64,000 nt of DNA from Methanobrevibacter sp. YE315 (GCF_001548675.1 NZ_CP010834.1:1523501-1587500), one strand, 5' to 3'; shown: positions 8,310 through 17,557, counted from the first letter of the stretch. Program-made: numbers and translations. Notes: generated from the letters alone by a model not told the origin.

Positions 8310-9365
8310 ATGATATTTAATAAAATAATTGATGAAGATTTAAATCAAATCATTGAAGAAAATAATGGATTAAGAAAATTATATAACCAAACAGTTATGA
8401 TTACTGGAGCTTCTGGATTAATTGGAAGTTACTTTCTAAACACCTTAATAAAATTAAATGAAGAATATGGAGCTAATATCAAAATAATCCCACTGATTCG
8501 AAATTTGAATAGGTTAAACAAGGAAATAGTTAATAAAGAGTATATCAATCCAATTGTTCAAGATATCCTTAAACCAATAAAATATGATGGAGATGTAGAT
8601 TATATAATTCATGCAGCAAGTCCTGCAAGCCCACCCCTTATGAGAGAAAAACCTGTAGAAACAAATCTTGCAAATACTGTGGGAACAGCAAATGCATTAA
8701 CATTTGCAAAAGAACATAAAACAAAAAAATTTTTATTCATATCCTCACGTGAAGTTTATGGTCAAAATATTTCAAATCAAAAATATTTTAAAGAAGATGA
8801 TATTGGACTAATTAATCAATTAATACCTAGAAATTCATATGCTGAAAGTAAGAAAGCTGCTGAAAATATGTGTTTAGGATTCAATGAGGAATATGGACTA
8901 GATACAAAAATTGTAAGACTAGGGCAAACATTCGGTCCCGGAATGAACATTAACGGAGGAATGGTTCACACGGAATTTCTAAAAATGCTACTCAATAACG
9001 AAGATATTGTATTGCTTAGTGATGGATCTTCACTAAGAACCTATACTTATATCAGTGATGCCATAAGTGCAATGTTTAAAATCATTCTAGAAAGTAAAGA
9101 CATTGTTTATAATGCTGTAAATAACAAAAATGAAATTTCAATTAAAGAATTAGCTGAGACACTTATAACTTTATGTCCCGAAAAAAAATCAAAATTAGTG
9201 TTTGATATTGAAGAAGAAAAAGAAGGATACGATTATAAAACTTTTAAATTTTGTTTAATAACCTCAGAAAAAATTAGAGATGAACTGGGATGGAATCCTA
9301 AATATTCTATTAAAGAAGGATTTGAAAGAACAATTAACTATCTAAATAGTGATGTTGCACACTAA
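8310..9365 (+). CDS. NAD-dependent epimerase/dehydratase (extended SDR)
   Basis: This 351-residue extended short-chain dehydrogenase has the NAD-binding motif TGASGLIGSY (residues ~32-41), the HAASPASPP loop, the catalytic YAESK (YxxxK) after ISSREVYG, and VRLGQTFGPGM in the substrate domain. It is close in style to UDP-glucuronate decarboxylase/4,6-dehydratase-like sugar nucleotide enzymes. It follows the TarI-like gene by 30 bases in the same direction. It may make or reduce the sugar or alditol that is CDP-activated, or may supply a nucleotide sugar to the glycan. Family certain; substrate not. Confidence 0.88.
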   Translation: MIFNKIIDEDLNQIIEENNGLRKLYNQTVMITGASGLIGSYFLNTLIKLNEEYGANIKIIPLIRNLNRLNKEIVNKEYINPIVQDILKPIKYDGDVDYIIHAASPASPPLMREKPVETNLANTVGTANALTFAKEHKTKKFLFISSREVYGQNISNQKYFKEDDIGLINQLIPRNSYAESKKAAENMCLGFNEEYGLDTKIVRLGQTFGPGMNINGGMVHTEFLKMLLNNEDIVLLSDGSSLRTYTYISDAISAMFKIILESKDIVYNAVNNKNEISIKELAETLITLCPEKKSKLVFDIEEEKEGYDYKTFKFCLITSEKIRDELGWNPKYSIKEGFERTINYLNSDVAH

Positions 9366-9464
9366 CTTAAAAGTTAATTTTGTTCGCTCCTACTATTCAC
9401 TTTTTAACTAATTCCATGTGAAAAACAATTAAAGGTAAACTTCAAAAAATAAAAATTTAAGAGT

Positions 9465-10499
9465 TCACATATTAATTTTTCGTAAAATTTTACGGATTTT
9501 AGGTTTACTAAACATATATCCTAAAGTTCTTGACATTAATATAGCAACAGTGTAATGTTCATTAATAACAAAATAATTTAAAAAATCGAAAATAAAATTA
9601 TTAAACTTATTTATATTAAACTCTTTTTCTAAATTATTAATTACTTTAAAAAATTCTTTTCTTTTTTTATTAGTTACACCCGGCCTAATCATATAAACCT
9701 GATATAAGATGACCTTAATTTCTCTTTTTAATAGAAATTGTTTATTATGCGCACCATACTCCTCTAATAAATCATTAAATAAATGTATTGATCTCACTCT
9801 TGACCAAAACATTTTTTCATCTCTAACATTAGTGATTGATGGTTTTTCATCACTTTCACGTAATTTATTATAATATCCAAAATAATCTAAAAAAACAACT
9901 TTTTTAGCATGAAAAAATGAGTTTAATGAAAAATAACCATCTTCACCAAGTTCTTTATGACATTTAATATCGTTACTTATAACAAATTCTTTATTATATA
10001 TGGCAGCACACATACCGCCCCTATAATATTTATAATATTCTTTAATATTCTCCCCATTTTCAAAAGTAAATTCCTGTGTTTCACTTAAACATTGATGAGA
10101 CGTTTTTGAAGTTTTATCGCCTGCTACCCATGTCCAATTAGAATATACAAAATCAGCATTTGTTTCAACAATTTTATTGTAGAATACTTCACAAGCATCT
10201 TTTTCATATTCATCATCAGCATCCATAAACATTAAATATTTAGAAGAAGCGTTTTTTATTCCAATGTTCCTAGGAATGCCTGCACCGCCATTATTTTTAT
10301 CTAAAAAAATTCCTTTAACATTAGGATATCTTTTTTCATAATCGTTTATTACGTCTCTAGTATTGTCAGTAGAACAATCATCAACAACAATTAACTCAAT
10401 ATTTTCAAAACCAATTGTTTGATTAATAACTGAATTGATTGCATCGCTTATACAATCATCACTATTAAACACTGGAATAATCATTGTTAAATAATACAT
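9465..10499 (-). CDS. GT2 family glycosyltransferase
   Basis: This 344-residue family 2 (GT-A) glycosyltransferase has N-terminal LTMIIPVFNSDDCISDAINS, then IELIVVDDCSTDNT, the GGAGIPRNIGI segment and the metal-binding MFMDADDEYE. The C-terminal ~120 residues are basic and aromatic (KKRKEFFKVIN), without clear transmembrane segments. It lies convergent to the SDR gene and divergent from the flippase. It probably adds one sugar to the cell-surface glycan built by this island. Donor and acceptor cannot be deduced. Confidence 0.9.
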   Translation of the reverse strand: MYYLTMIIPVFNSDDCISDAINSVINQTIGFENIELIVVDDCSTDNTRDVINDYEKRYPNVKGIFLDKNNGGAGIPRNIGIKNASSKYLMFMDADDEYEKDACEVFYNKIVETNADFVYSNWTWVAGDKTSKTSHQCLSETQEFTFENGENIKEYYKYYRGGMCAAIYNKEFVISNDIKCHKELGEDGYFSLNSFFHAKKVVFLDYFGYYNKLRESDEKPSITNVRDEKMFWSRVRSIHLFNDLLEEYGAHNKQFLLKREIKVILYQVYMIRPGVTNKKRKEFFKVINNLEKEFNINKFNNFIFDFLNYFVINEHYTVAILMSRTLGYMFSKPKIRKILRKINM

Positions 10500-10801
10500 A
10501 ATACACCTTTTATATCATTATTTATTTTATATTTGTCTTATGAATAATTTATTTTTTTCTATTAGAAAGAATTCTTAAAAATTTAGATTTAAGTTTTTGA
10601 TAATTTATCAGATTTTTGTTCATAAATTATGTTAAAAACCATACGAAAATCAAAACATGCTCAAAAATAATAGTATAATGATAATGGAATTAATTAAATA
10701 ACTGTTTCCCTAAAAATCTTTAGATTTAAGAATGACTATGAAACCATTATATAAAATAAAAATAAATATTAAAATTGATACTATTTTTAAAAGAGGATTA
10801 C
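10500..10801 (+). other. AT-rich divergent intergenic region
   Basis: This 302-base spacer lies between the GT2 gene (minus) and the flippase gene (plus). It is very AT-rich and holds only poly-A/T tracts and TTTAAG/TTAAAT stretches of promoter type. AGAGGATTAC before 10802 is the ribosome binding site that sets the flippase start. No gene or structured element was recognised. Confidence 0.4.
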
Positions 10802-12232
10802 ATGAGTCAAGTACAAACAATATTCAAAAATATGAGTTGGTTGCTAATTTCACAAATTATTGCAAGTATTTGTGGTTTTATTTGGACAATTTTGATGGCA
10901 AGATACTTGGGAGTTAGTAATTATGGTATTTTTGGATTTGCTACTTCATTTACTGGGATTTTAGCAATCACAGTAGATTTAGGAATCAACACTCAGGTTG
11001 TCCGACATATCTCGACAGATTATGACTCTGCTCCAAAATATCTTGGAAATGCAATTCCTTTGAAAAGTATTTTTTCAATTGGATGTATGATATTGACATT
11101 AGTAATATTAATTTTAATGAAATCTGATGAACTTGTTATAACTGTTACCTTGCTTTTTACAATTGAAATGATTATTAAATCATACATTGGTCTACTAAAT
11201 GGATCTTTTCAAGCATTTGAAGAAGGAAAATATCAAGGAATTGGAAATACCATAGTAACTCTATTAACATTAATATTTATTTTAATCTCAATATTTGGTG
11301 ATTTAGGGCTTATTGGAATTGCTATTTCATATATTATTGCAAATTTTGTTGCATTATTATATGAATATTATGTTCTAAATAAACACATTGTAAAACCAAA
11401 ATTTGAATTAGATAGAACATTTTGTAAAAGTATTACATTAATTTCAATACCATTTGCAATCACAGGTTTATTATACACAATATATTACTCTATAGATGTA
11501 GTAATGCTAACAAACATGGTGGGAAGTTATGCTACAGGAATTTACAATGCAACATATAAATTAATCGCAGTTTTGAACTTATTTTACTCAGTTTATATAG
11601 CAGTAATTTTCCCAGTTATGAGTAAGTTCTTTAAAAACGATGAATCAATGCTTTTAATAAGCTTTGAAAAATCAATAAAATATTTAATGCTTATAATTAT
11701 TCCACTCGCTGTTGGAACTGTATTTTACTCAACCGATATTATAAATTTGATTTATGGAAATAAATATGATGCTGCTTCATCCGTTTTATCCATTTTAATT
11801 TGGACAGTATGTTTATTATTTATCAGTGGCGCAGCAAACACACTTTTAAATGCATCCCATAAAGAGGTAACAGTAACTAAAATTTATGCAATTGCTGCAG
11901 TATTCAATATAGTCTTAAACTTCTTTATGATTCCATATTTATCATATAATGGGGCAGCCATTACTACTGTCTTAAGTGATGTCTTAATCGTTATTATGCA
12001 AGCATATGCAATTTATAAACTTGGACACAGACCTAACAAGAAATTATATTCTGATTTAATTAAAATCATTATTGGATCAGGCATTTTAGGAATTGCACTT
12101 TACATGTTAAACTTAAATATGTGGGTTGCAATCCCTGTTGGTATAATAATTTATTTTGCAGTTGTTTATCTATTAAGACTCTTTGATGATAGTGATAAAT
12201 ATATAATAAACGAAATTTTAGGAAAAAATTAA
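10802..12232 (+). CDS. Polysaccharide flippase, Wzx/MOP superfamily
   Basis: This 476-residue integral membrane protein has about 14 hydrophobic segments. It begins with the Polysacc_synt-type N-terminus (MSWLLISQIIASICGFIWTI, then MARYLGVSNYGIFGFATSF). Wzx-type flippases move lipid-linked oligosaccharides across the membrane. Start 10802 is chosen because AGAGGA lies 5-6 bases upstream; a longer frame from 10775 lacks this. It sits between a glycosyltransferase and a UDP-GlcNAc 2-epimerase. It is thus the likely exporter of the glycan made by the 2.3-13.7 kb genes. Confidence 0.9.
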   Translation: MSQVQTIFKNMSWLLISQIIASICGFIWTILMARYLGVSNYGIFGFATSFTGILAITVDLGINTQVVRHISTDYDSAPKYLGNAIPLKSIFSIGCMILTLVILILMKSDELVITVTLLFTIEMIIKSYIGLLNGSFQAFEEGKYQGIGNTIVTLLTLIFILISIFGDLGLIGIAISYIIANFVALLYEYYVLNKHIVKPKFELDRTFCKSITLISIPFAITGLLYTIYYSIDVVMLTNMVGSYATGIYNATYKLIAVLNLFYSVYIAVIFPVMSKFFKNDESMLLISFEKSIKYLMLIIIPLAVGTVFYSTDIINLIYGNKYDAASSVLSILIWTVCLLFISGAANTLLNASHKEVTVTKIYAIAAVFNIVLNFFMIPYLSYNGAAITTVLSDVLIVIMQAYAIYKLGHRPNKKLYSDLIKIIIGSGILGIALYMLNLNMWVAIPVGIIIYFAVVYLLRLFDDSDKYIINEILGKN

Positions 12233-12417
12233 AAATAAAAAACATTCACCCCTTATATTACATGGGGGGACAGCAATATCATAAAAAATCCTAAAAATTT
12301 TACTGTTTCTTTAATTTTAAACTAGATACATATATAAAATTAAATTATCTAAATTAAATTATAACATTAAGATATATCAAAGAATTGTTTTAACCAATAA
12401 TACCTGAAGTGATAATT

Positions 12418-13746
12418 ATGAAAATTGCAACAATATTAGGGACACGACCAGAAATAATTAAAATGGCTCCAATCATCGATGAGATTAATAAGAACGGCAT
12501 TGAACAAATAATTATACATACTGGCCAACATTATGATAAAGAAATGTCAGATAATTTTTTTAGAGATTTGGAAATTCAAACTCCTGATTATAATATCCAT
12601 GTTGGATCTGGCACTCATGGTAGACAAACTGGGCGTATGATGGAAGGTATTGAAGAAATATTGTTGAAAGAAAAACCAGATATTGTCCTTGTTCAAGGCG
12701 ATACAAATGCAGTTCTTGCAGGCGCTCTTGTTTGCGGTAAATTACATATTGCAGTAGGTCATGTTGAAGCGGGATTAAGATCATTTGATATGACAATGCC
12801 TGAAGAAATTAATAGAAAAGTTGCTGACATCTGCTCAACAATGTATTTTATTCCAACAGAAAATTCTGCAATTAACTTATTATCTGAAGGTTTTTCCAGG
12901 AAAAACTTAATCATAACTGGGAATACAGTTGTAGATGCATGTTTTAGACATCTAGAAATTGCTAAAAAGAGAGGATTTGAAGAGGAATCTCTTAAAAACT
13001 TAGATATGGAAAATATGGAAAATATTTTAACACTAACAATGCACCGAGCAGAAAATGTAGACTTTAAAGAAAGAGTGGCTGAAATCATTGCAGCTTTAAA
13101 AGAATTAACTGATATGAATGTTATTTTTCCAATTCATCCAAGAACAAAAAATATGCTAGAAAAATTTGGGTTATTTGATGATTTGAAAAATTTAGAACAT
13201 ATCCATATTGTAAAACCCATTGGATATCTTGATTTCTTACTTTTAATTTCTAAATCAACATTAATATTAACTGACTCTGGAGGTCTACAAGAAGAAGCAA
13301 TAACATTAAATGTACCTGCATTAACATTGCGATATAACACTGAAAGACCCGAAACAGTGACTGCTGGAGGAAATATCCTAGTTGGGTCAGATAAAAAAGT
13401 AATCTTAGAGAATGCAAATAAAATTTTAAATGACAAAGATTTTGCGGAAAAAATGAAAAATGCCGTGAACCCATATGGTCAAGGAGATGCTGCTAAAAAA
13501 ACTGTTTTAGCTATTAAAAACTACTATGATGAAGGTGTTTTAAATATTACTGCACCAGAAGAAATAATGACTTCATTTACAAGAAAAATGACTCAAATAA
13601 ATGAAGATATTACTGTAAATGAATTTGAATTAAATGAAAATGCATTAATCCATATGGTATTTGATGGAGATAAAATGAGATTTCCGCTAGATGAATTAAA
13701 CTTAAATGGAATGATAATAATTTATGATAAATATGATGATAACTAA
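12418..13746 (+). CDS. wecB: UDP-N-acetylglucosamine 2-epimerase (non-hydrolysing) with C-terminal extension
   Basis: The enzyme interconverts UDP-GlcNAc and UDP-ManNAc. N-terminal [55 protein letters not shown] and [10 protein letters not shown] are all canonical. Start 12418 follows GTGAT at a proper distance. The family normally ends near residue 375. Here about 65 extra residues (from ~378, starting VLNITAPEE) form a Glu/Asn/Met-rich tail of unknown role. It supplies ManNAc or ManNAcA precursors for surface glycans and closes the glycan island; a hairpin overlaps its stop codon. Confidence 0.92.
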   Translation: MKIATILGTRPEIIKMAPIIDEINKNGIEQIIIHTGQHYDKEMSDNFFRDLEIQTPDYNIHVGSGTHGRQTGRMMEGIEEILLKEKPDIVLVQGDTNAVLAGALVCGKLHIAVGHVEAGLRSFDMTMPEEINRKVADICSTMYFIPTENSAINLLSEGFSRKNLIITGNTVVDACFRHLEIAKKRGFEEESLKNLDMENMENILTLTMHRAENVDFKERVAEIIAALKELTDMNVIFPIHPRTKNMLEKFGLFDDLKNLEHIHIVKPIGYLDFLLLISKSTLILTDSGGLQEEAITLNVPALTLRYNTERPETVTAGGNILVGSDKKVILENANKILNDKDFAEKMKNAVNPYGQGDAAKKTVLAIKNYYDEGVLNITAPEEIMTSFTRKMTQINEDITVNEFELNENALIHMVFDGDKMRFPLDELNLNGMIIIYDKYDDN

Positions 13747-13763
13747 GTTATCATAACATTTTT
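13736..13763 (+). terminator. Hairpin terminator after wecB
   Basis: ATGATAAC (13736-13743) and GTTATCAT (13747-13754) form a perfect stem with the wecB stop codon TAA as the loop. A short T-rich run (13758-13763) follows. Confidence 0.5.
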
Positions 13764-13870
13764 CTAGAAATAACTCAATTAAATGATTGGAAAAATTAAT
13801 CTAGATAGAAAACTAACAATACAATTTAAACATAGATATCCTTAAATACAATATTAGAGTTATTATTTTC

Positions 13871-15397
13871 ATGAACAAAAAATACCTCATTGCAATTATT
13901 GCAATCCTATTAATAGTTTGTGCTGGCGCTTTCGCACTCACAAATTCATCCAGCAATGCTTCAACAAGCATTGATGCAAATGCACTGGAGGACAGAGGAA
14001 ACCTTGTTGTTGACTCTGAAAGCTTAGATGAAAATAATGGCTTATATCACACAGACAGTGCTGATTTAAATGCCATTCTTGTTAAAAATAGTGGAACATT
14101 AAAACTTGCTAATTCTATAATAAACAAAACAGGAGACACTGCATCCACAGGCGATGACGCGGACTTTTACGGAATCAATTCGGCCATTCTGGTCAATACC
14201 AACGGTACTTTAGACATTTCAAATGTTGAAATCAATACAAACTCAAAAGGATCCAACGGTATTTTTGTAACCAATGCCAATGCAAGCAGCGGTTCATCAC
14301 AAGGCGGTGAAGGAGGCCAACCACCTGAAGCAATGGGCAACGGCGCAGAAGGCCAAGGCGGAGACGGCGGACAACCACCTGAAGCAATGGGCAACGGCGC
14401 AGAAGGCCAAGGCGGAGACGGCGGACAACCACCTGAAAAACCTGACGGAAACGGCGGAGGCCCTGGTGAAGCTACAGTTGCAGGAAACACACAGGCTACA
14501 ATTAAGAATGTTAAAATCACAACACATTCCGATAAATCAAGAGGCCTGGATGCAACCTATAACGGAATAATCAATGCGGAAAATGTCATTATCAACACCG
14601 ACGGCCAAAGCTGTGCCGCTCTTGCAACAGACAGGGGTGAAGGCCAAGTGCATGTCAAAAACTCAGACATAAACACAGGAGTCAGCAAATCAAGCGGAAG
14701 GGGTTCACCTTTAATCTACTCAACAGGAAACATTACCCTGGAAAATACCAAAGGTACATCTTATGTATCCCAGATAGCCTGTATTGAAGGTAAAAACTCC
14801 ATTGAACTCGAAGATTGTGACCTTAAAGGATACGGAGAAGGAAACCGTCAGGATGGAGATGCATACGTTGACTTGGGTGGAGTATTCATCTATCAAAGTA
14901 TGAGTGGAGATGCTAGTGTTGGAACAAGCCACTTTAAAGCTTCAAACTCCAAATTGACAATCCCTAATGAATCATCAGTTAACAGTGAAGCACCTATGTT
15001 TCATGTAACAAACACCGCTTGCGTTATTGATCTGGACAATACCGAATTGAGCTTTGGCAGCGGAGTATTTTTAGAGATAACCGGCCAGAACCAATGGGGA
15101 AATGAAGGATCAAATGGCGGTGTGGCTGAAGTCAACACAAACAACGAAAAAATAAGCGGAAACGTTATTGTTGATGCAATAAGCTCCCTTAACTGGACCA
15201 TGAAAAACACTGAATTTAAAGGTGTCATCAACTCAACCGGAAACACAACAGTAAATGTTGCTGACGGCTCAACCTGGACATTGACCGGCGACAGTGCCGT
15301 TTCCAACCTAAAAGTTTCAGGAAACATCGATTATGGTGACCATACCCTAACAGTCAATGGCCAAAAATACGATAAGTCAAACCCTTTTAAAGGATAG
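13871..15397 (+). CDS. Adhesin-like secreted beta-helix protein with Gly/Pro-rich repeats
   Basis: This is a 508-residue extracellular protein. A signal or anchor segment (residues 1-22, IAIIAILLIVCAGAFALT) precedes an Asn/Ser/Thr-rich body with recurring short strands such as NVKITTHSDKSRGLDATYNG, typical of right-handed parallel beta-helix surface proteins. Residues ~148-190 are two perfect-type 18-residue repeats GGQPPEAMGNGAEGQGGD plus a partial third. The composition resembles the bacterial Cthe_2159-type carbohydrate-binding beta-helix proteins (family resemblance from memory). GC content is clearly higher than in the glycan genes before it. Likely role: binding to sugars or surfaces. 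Confidence 0.8.
   Translation: MNKKYLIAIIAILLIVCAGAFALTNSSSNASTSIDANALEDRGNLVVDSESLDENNGLYHTDSADLNAILVKNSGTLKLANSIINKTGDTASTGDDADFYGINSAILVNTNGTLDISNVEINTNSKGSNGIFVTNANASSGSSQGGEGGQPPEAMGNGAEGQGGDGGQPPEAMGNGAEGQGGDGGQPPEKPDGNGGGPGEATVAGNTQATIKNVKITTHSDKSRGLDATYNGIINAENVIINTDGQSCAALATDRGEGQVHVKNSDINTGVSKSSGRGSPLIYSTGNITLENTKGTSYVSQIACIEGKNSIELEDCDLKGYGEGNRQDGDAYVDLGGVFIYQSMSGDASVGTSHFKASNSKLTIPNESSVNSEAPMFHVTNTACVIDLDNTELSFGSGVFLEITGQNQWGNEGSNGGVAEVNTNNEKISGNVIVDAISSLNWTMKNTEFKGVINSTGNTTVNVADGSTWTLTGDSAVSNLKVSGNIDYGDHTLTVNGQKYDKSNPFKG
14312..14437 (+). repeat. In-frame 54-bp tandem repeat (2.5 copies)
   Basis: Two copies (14312-14365 and 14366-14419) differ only in a few third-codon positions. 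A third partial copy ends at about 14437. The unit encodes GGQPPEAMGNGAEGQGGD. Being a multiple of three, changes in copy number would keep the reading frame. Confidence 0.9.
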
Positions 15398-15428
15398 GAA
15401 AGATTAATTCTTTCCTAATTTTCTATTT
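15396..15428 (+). terminator. Hairpin terminator after the adhesin-like gene
   Basis: AGGAAAGA (15396-15403) pairs perfectly with TCTTTCCT (15409-15416), followed by a T-rich tract. It separates this gene from the convergent toxin gene. Confidence 0.6.
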
Positions 15429-15815
15429 TTATGATAATCTAATCAGATTATCCACTTTATCAAAATCACTATCAAAACTAGCAATCTTAAGAATATCTTC
15501 TTTTTTCATTATTGCTACATACATTGCATCAAAAAATGAAATCGTAGAATCATATCTTACAAATTCATTCATTGCTTCATCATATAACGAACTATCATCA
15601 ACTACATAAAAAAAATTTGGAAGATTTCTGTAGATTTCTAAAATATCTTTTGTTTTGAGTTTATTTTTTAATATTGTGACTGTTTCGGCAATGACTAAAT
15701 TAGATATTACCAGTTTTTCATTCTTTATCTCATCATAGACCTTAACTGCAGATTCATGCCAATCATCATTTGATACAAATAACCCCACAACAAAAGTAGT
15801 GTCTAAAAAAATCAT
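15429..15815 (-). CDS. vapC: PIN-domain ribonuclease toxin, VapC family
   Basis: This 128-residue PIN domain has the complete acidic active site: D5 in IFLDTTF, E in VIAETVT (~residue 44), D in SFFDAMYVA (~residue 96), and SFDSDFD (~residues 114-117). VapC toxins cleave tRNA or rRNA when released from the antitoxin. The start codon overlaps the stop of the short upstream gene at 15815 by one base, the usual coupled antitoxin-toxin order. It sits in an accessory stretch between an adhesin-like gene and flavodoxins. Confidence 0.87.
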   Translation of the reverse strand: MIFLDTTFVVGLFVSNDDWHESAVKVYDEIKNEKLVISNLVIAETVTILKNKLKTKDILEIYRNLPNFFYVVDDSSLYDEAMNEFVRYDSTISFFDAMYVAIMKKEDILKIASFDSDFDKVDNLIRLS

Positions 15816-16000
15816 TAAAACACTCCCCTTTTAAAGTCTTTTTTTAAATCTACACTATTTATTTTCTCATTTGCCTTGAATTTTCCAACAAAATCGTCCA
15901 GGCATGTTTTATTTTGTGGTGTTTTTTTACGATACATTTTATGTTTTCCTGTAATTTTAGGTGAAGATATTTTTCTTTTTTTATAATTAAAAACATTCAT
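15815..16000 (-). CDS. Probable antitoxin partner of VapC
   Basis: This 61-residue basic protein reads MNVFNYKKRKISSP and ends DFVGKFKANEKINSVDLKKDF. AGGTGAT lies just upstream of the ATG at 16000, which favours this start over 16027. No DNA-binding fold is obvious in the N-terminal half. The last ~25 residues closely match the tail of the AbrB-type protein at 16054-16290 (KYSAVEDIDSVKLKHEF), so the tail is probably the toxin-binding element. Its one-base overlap with vapC supports an antitoxin role. Assignment is by position and by the shared tail. Confidence 0.7.
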   Translation of the reverse strand: MNVFNYKKRKISSPKITGKHKMYRKKTPQNKTCLDDFVGKFKANEKINSVDLKKDFKRGVF

Positions 16001-16053
16001 AGTATCACCTAACTTTATATTGAACACCTAACCACATAAATGTTTTCATGAAA

Positions 16054-16290
16054 TCAGAATCTGTTATTTTTAAACTCATGTTTCAATTTAACAGAATCAA
16101 TATCCTCCACTGCAGAATATTTACCAATCATTTCATCCAATGTTAAATCCTTAATAAAATCCAATTCGACTTTTCCATTATCATTTATTCTCCATTCAAC
16201 CTTATATGATTTGTCCAGATTAAATTCATTTCGGATTTCAAGAGGAATAACAGTTTGAAATTTGTCATAAATCTTTGTTATACTAACCAT
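16054..16290 (-). CDS. AbrB/SpoVT-type antitoxin or regulator
   Basis: This 78-residue protein begins MVSITKIYDKFQTVIPLEIR, a swapped-hairpin AbrB DNA-binding domain (residues ~1-47). A short helix-forming tail follows (DLTLDEMIGKYSAVEDIDSV). Such VapB-type antitoxins neutralise PIN toxins and repress their own operon. It lies 53 bases upstream of the second small antitoxin-like gene and shares its C-terminal tail. The three-gene order AbrB-like, short protein, VapC suggests one unit. Confidence 0.8.
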   Translation of the reverse strand: MVSITKIYDKFQTVIPLEIRNEFNLDKSYKVEWRINDNGKVELDFIKDLTLDEMIGKYSAVEDIDSVKLKHEFKNNRF

Positions 16291-16387
16291 TGAAACACTT
16301 CCTAACTATAATATAATTTCCTAACTTAATAAAAATAGTGATATGATCTGAAAAAATATCATTGAAAATAAAAAAAAGAAAAAAAGT

Positions 16388-16903
16388 TCAGCAGTCAAAT
16401 CCTGCTTCATAAACTTCTTTTAGCAGTTCAGGTTGGGATTTTGCATCACCGATTACTGTAAAGACTGCCTTTTCTGTTGGATTTTTGGAAAAGCTGATGA
16501 AATCCCTGATTCCGGTCAACGCATTTCCGTTTGAAGAACCTGCAGCGGTTATGATATAATAATCCTTGTTTTCAAGATGGTTGAATATCGGATAGCATCT
16601 GTCGAAGAACCTTTTAAGGGTTCCGCACATTGAATAATAGTATATTGGAGTTGCATATACGATTACGTCCGCTTCCATCATCTTGTCGAGGACTTCTGCA
16701 AGGCCGTCTTCCTGGAAACACTTCATTTCAGGGGTTTTGCATTTCATGCATGCCTTGCATGCGTGGAATCTGATTTCTTCAAGGTTGTATTTTACAACCG
16801 CATTATCCGCATCAAGCGCTCCTCTTACAAACTCATCGCATAATGTATCTGAGTTTCCCCCAATTCTTGGTGATGAACTTAACACAATAACTTTTTTAGA
16901 CAT
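16388..16903 (-). CDS. NADPH-dependent FMN reductase / iron-sulfur flavoprotein-like
   Basis: This 171-residue flavodoxin-fold protein starts MSKKVIVLSSSPRIGGNSDTL, the phosphate-binding loop of the NADPH-dependent FMN reductase family. CKACMKCK (~residues 50-57) is the compact cysteine motif of archaeal iron-sulfur flavoproteins. YATPIYYYSMCGTLKRFFDR is the FMN loop. Start 16903 follows AAAGTGTT. Such proteins shuttle electrons in methanogens. It is co-oriented with the flavodoxin at 16930 with a 26-base gap, so the two may be one operon. Confidence 0.88.
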   Translation of the reverse strand: MSKKVIVLSSSPRIGGNSDTLCDEFVRGALDADNAVVKYNLEEIRFHACKACMKCKTPEMKCFQEDGLAEVLDKMMEADVIVYATPIYYYSMCGTLKRFFDRCYPIFNHLENKDYYIITAAGSSNGNALTGIRDFISFSKNPTEKAVFTVIGDAKSQPELLKEVYEAGFDC

Positions 16904-16929
16904 GTTTAACACTTTCTTTTTAGTATTAT

Positions 16930-17394
16930 TTATTGGTTTTCAATCCATTCTTTTGCTTTTGAAGTGTCACCCCTGAACCTCATTCCTTTTTCAAAATTTA
17001 GTTCAGGATATGTGGCTTGCAGATCACTTACGCATTTGTCGATTCCGGATCCTCCTGAAGTGCAGAAGGCCTTGATTGTTTTTCCACTTAAATCTACACT
17101 TTCAATGAAGGTATTTATGATTGAAGGTGCAGTATACCACCATACCGGAAAACCGATGACTACTGTGTCATATCCGCTTACGTCACATGATTCGATGATT
17201 GGTGGCCTGAATTCCTTGTCGTTCATTTCAATGGTTGACCTGGAATTTTTGTCTGTCCAATCCAGGTCCTGAGGTGTGTAGATTTCTTCCGGAACAATTT
17301 CAAATATGTCATATCCGTTTTCATCAGCTATCTTTTCCGCTACTCCTTTTGTAACCCCGCTGGCTGAAAAATATGCGACTAAAACATTACTCAT
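16930..17394 (-). CDS. Flavodoxin
   Basis: This 154-residue protein has N-terminal MSNVLVAYFSASGVTKGVAE (flavodoxin phosphate loop S-A-S-G-V-T), IGFPVWWYTAP (FMN-stacking loop) and FCTSGGSGID near residue 110. It resembles the small flavodoxins used as low-potential electron carriers or with detoxifying reductases. It is the first of a two-gene flavoprotein operon; its translation is supported by AGGTGAT before the ATG. The redox partner is not evident. Confidence 0.9.
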   Translation of the reverse strand: MSNVLVAYFSASGVTKGVAEKIADENGYDIFEIVPEEIYTPQDLDWTDKNSRSTIEMNDKEFRPPIIESCDVSGYDTVVIGFPVWWYTAPSIINTFIESVDLSGKTIKAFCTSGGSGIDKCVSDLQATYPELNFEKGMRFRGDTSKAKEWIENQ

Positions 17395-17557
17395 AATATC
17401 ACCTATTTAAAGGTAGATTTTAATATCATATAATTGTTTATAGTTTCAAACATATCAAAAATTCCAACCAATTTTATAAAAAAAATCAAATTGACAAATA
17501 ATATAAACGAATTAAAACAAAATATAAAACATTATAAATTAATGAGGGTAATATAAA

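Noticed and set aside
2318-9365. Phosphonate biosynthesis cluster
   Set aside because: The aminotransferase is PhnW-like, but no PEP mutase or phosphonopyruvate decarboxylase is present in the window.
12250-12290. C-run/G-run hairpin after the flippase as a terminator
   Set aside because: The four-base stem with a long loop and no T-run is too weak.
14167-14570. Open frames on both strands across the Gly/Pro repeat region
   Set aside because: They are a by-product of the GC-rich 54-bp repeat. They have no ribosome binding site and read as low-complexity Leu/Arg/Pro-rich sequence, while the 13871 frame has a signal peptide and consistent domain structure.
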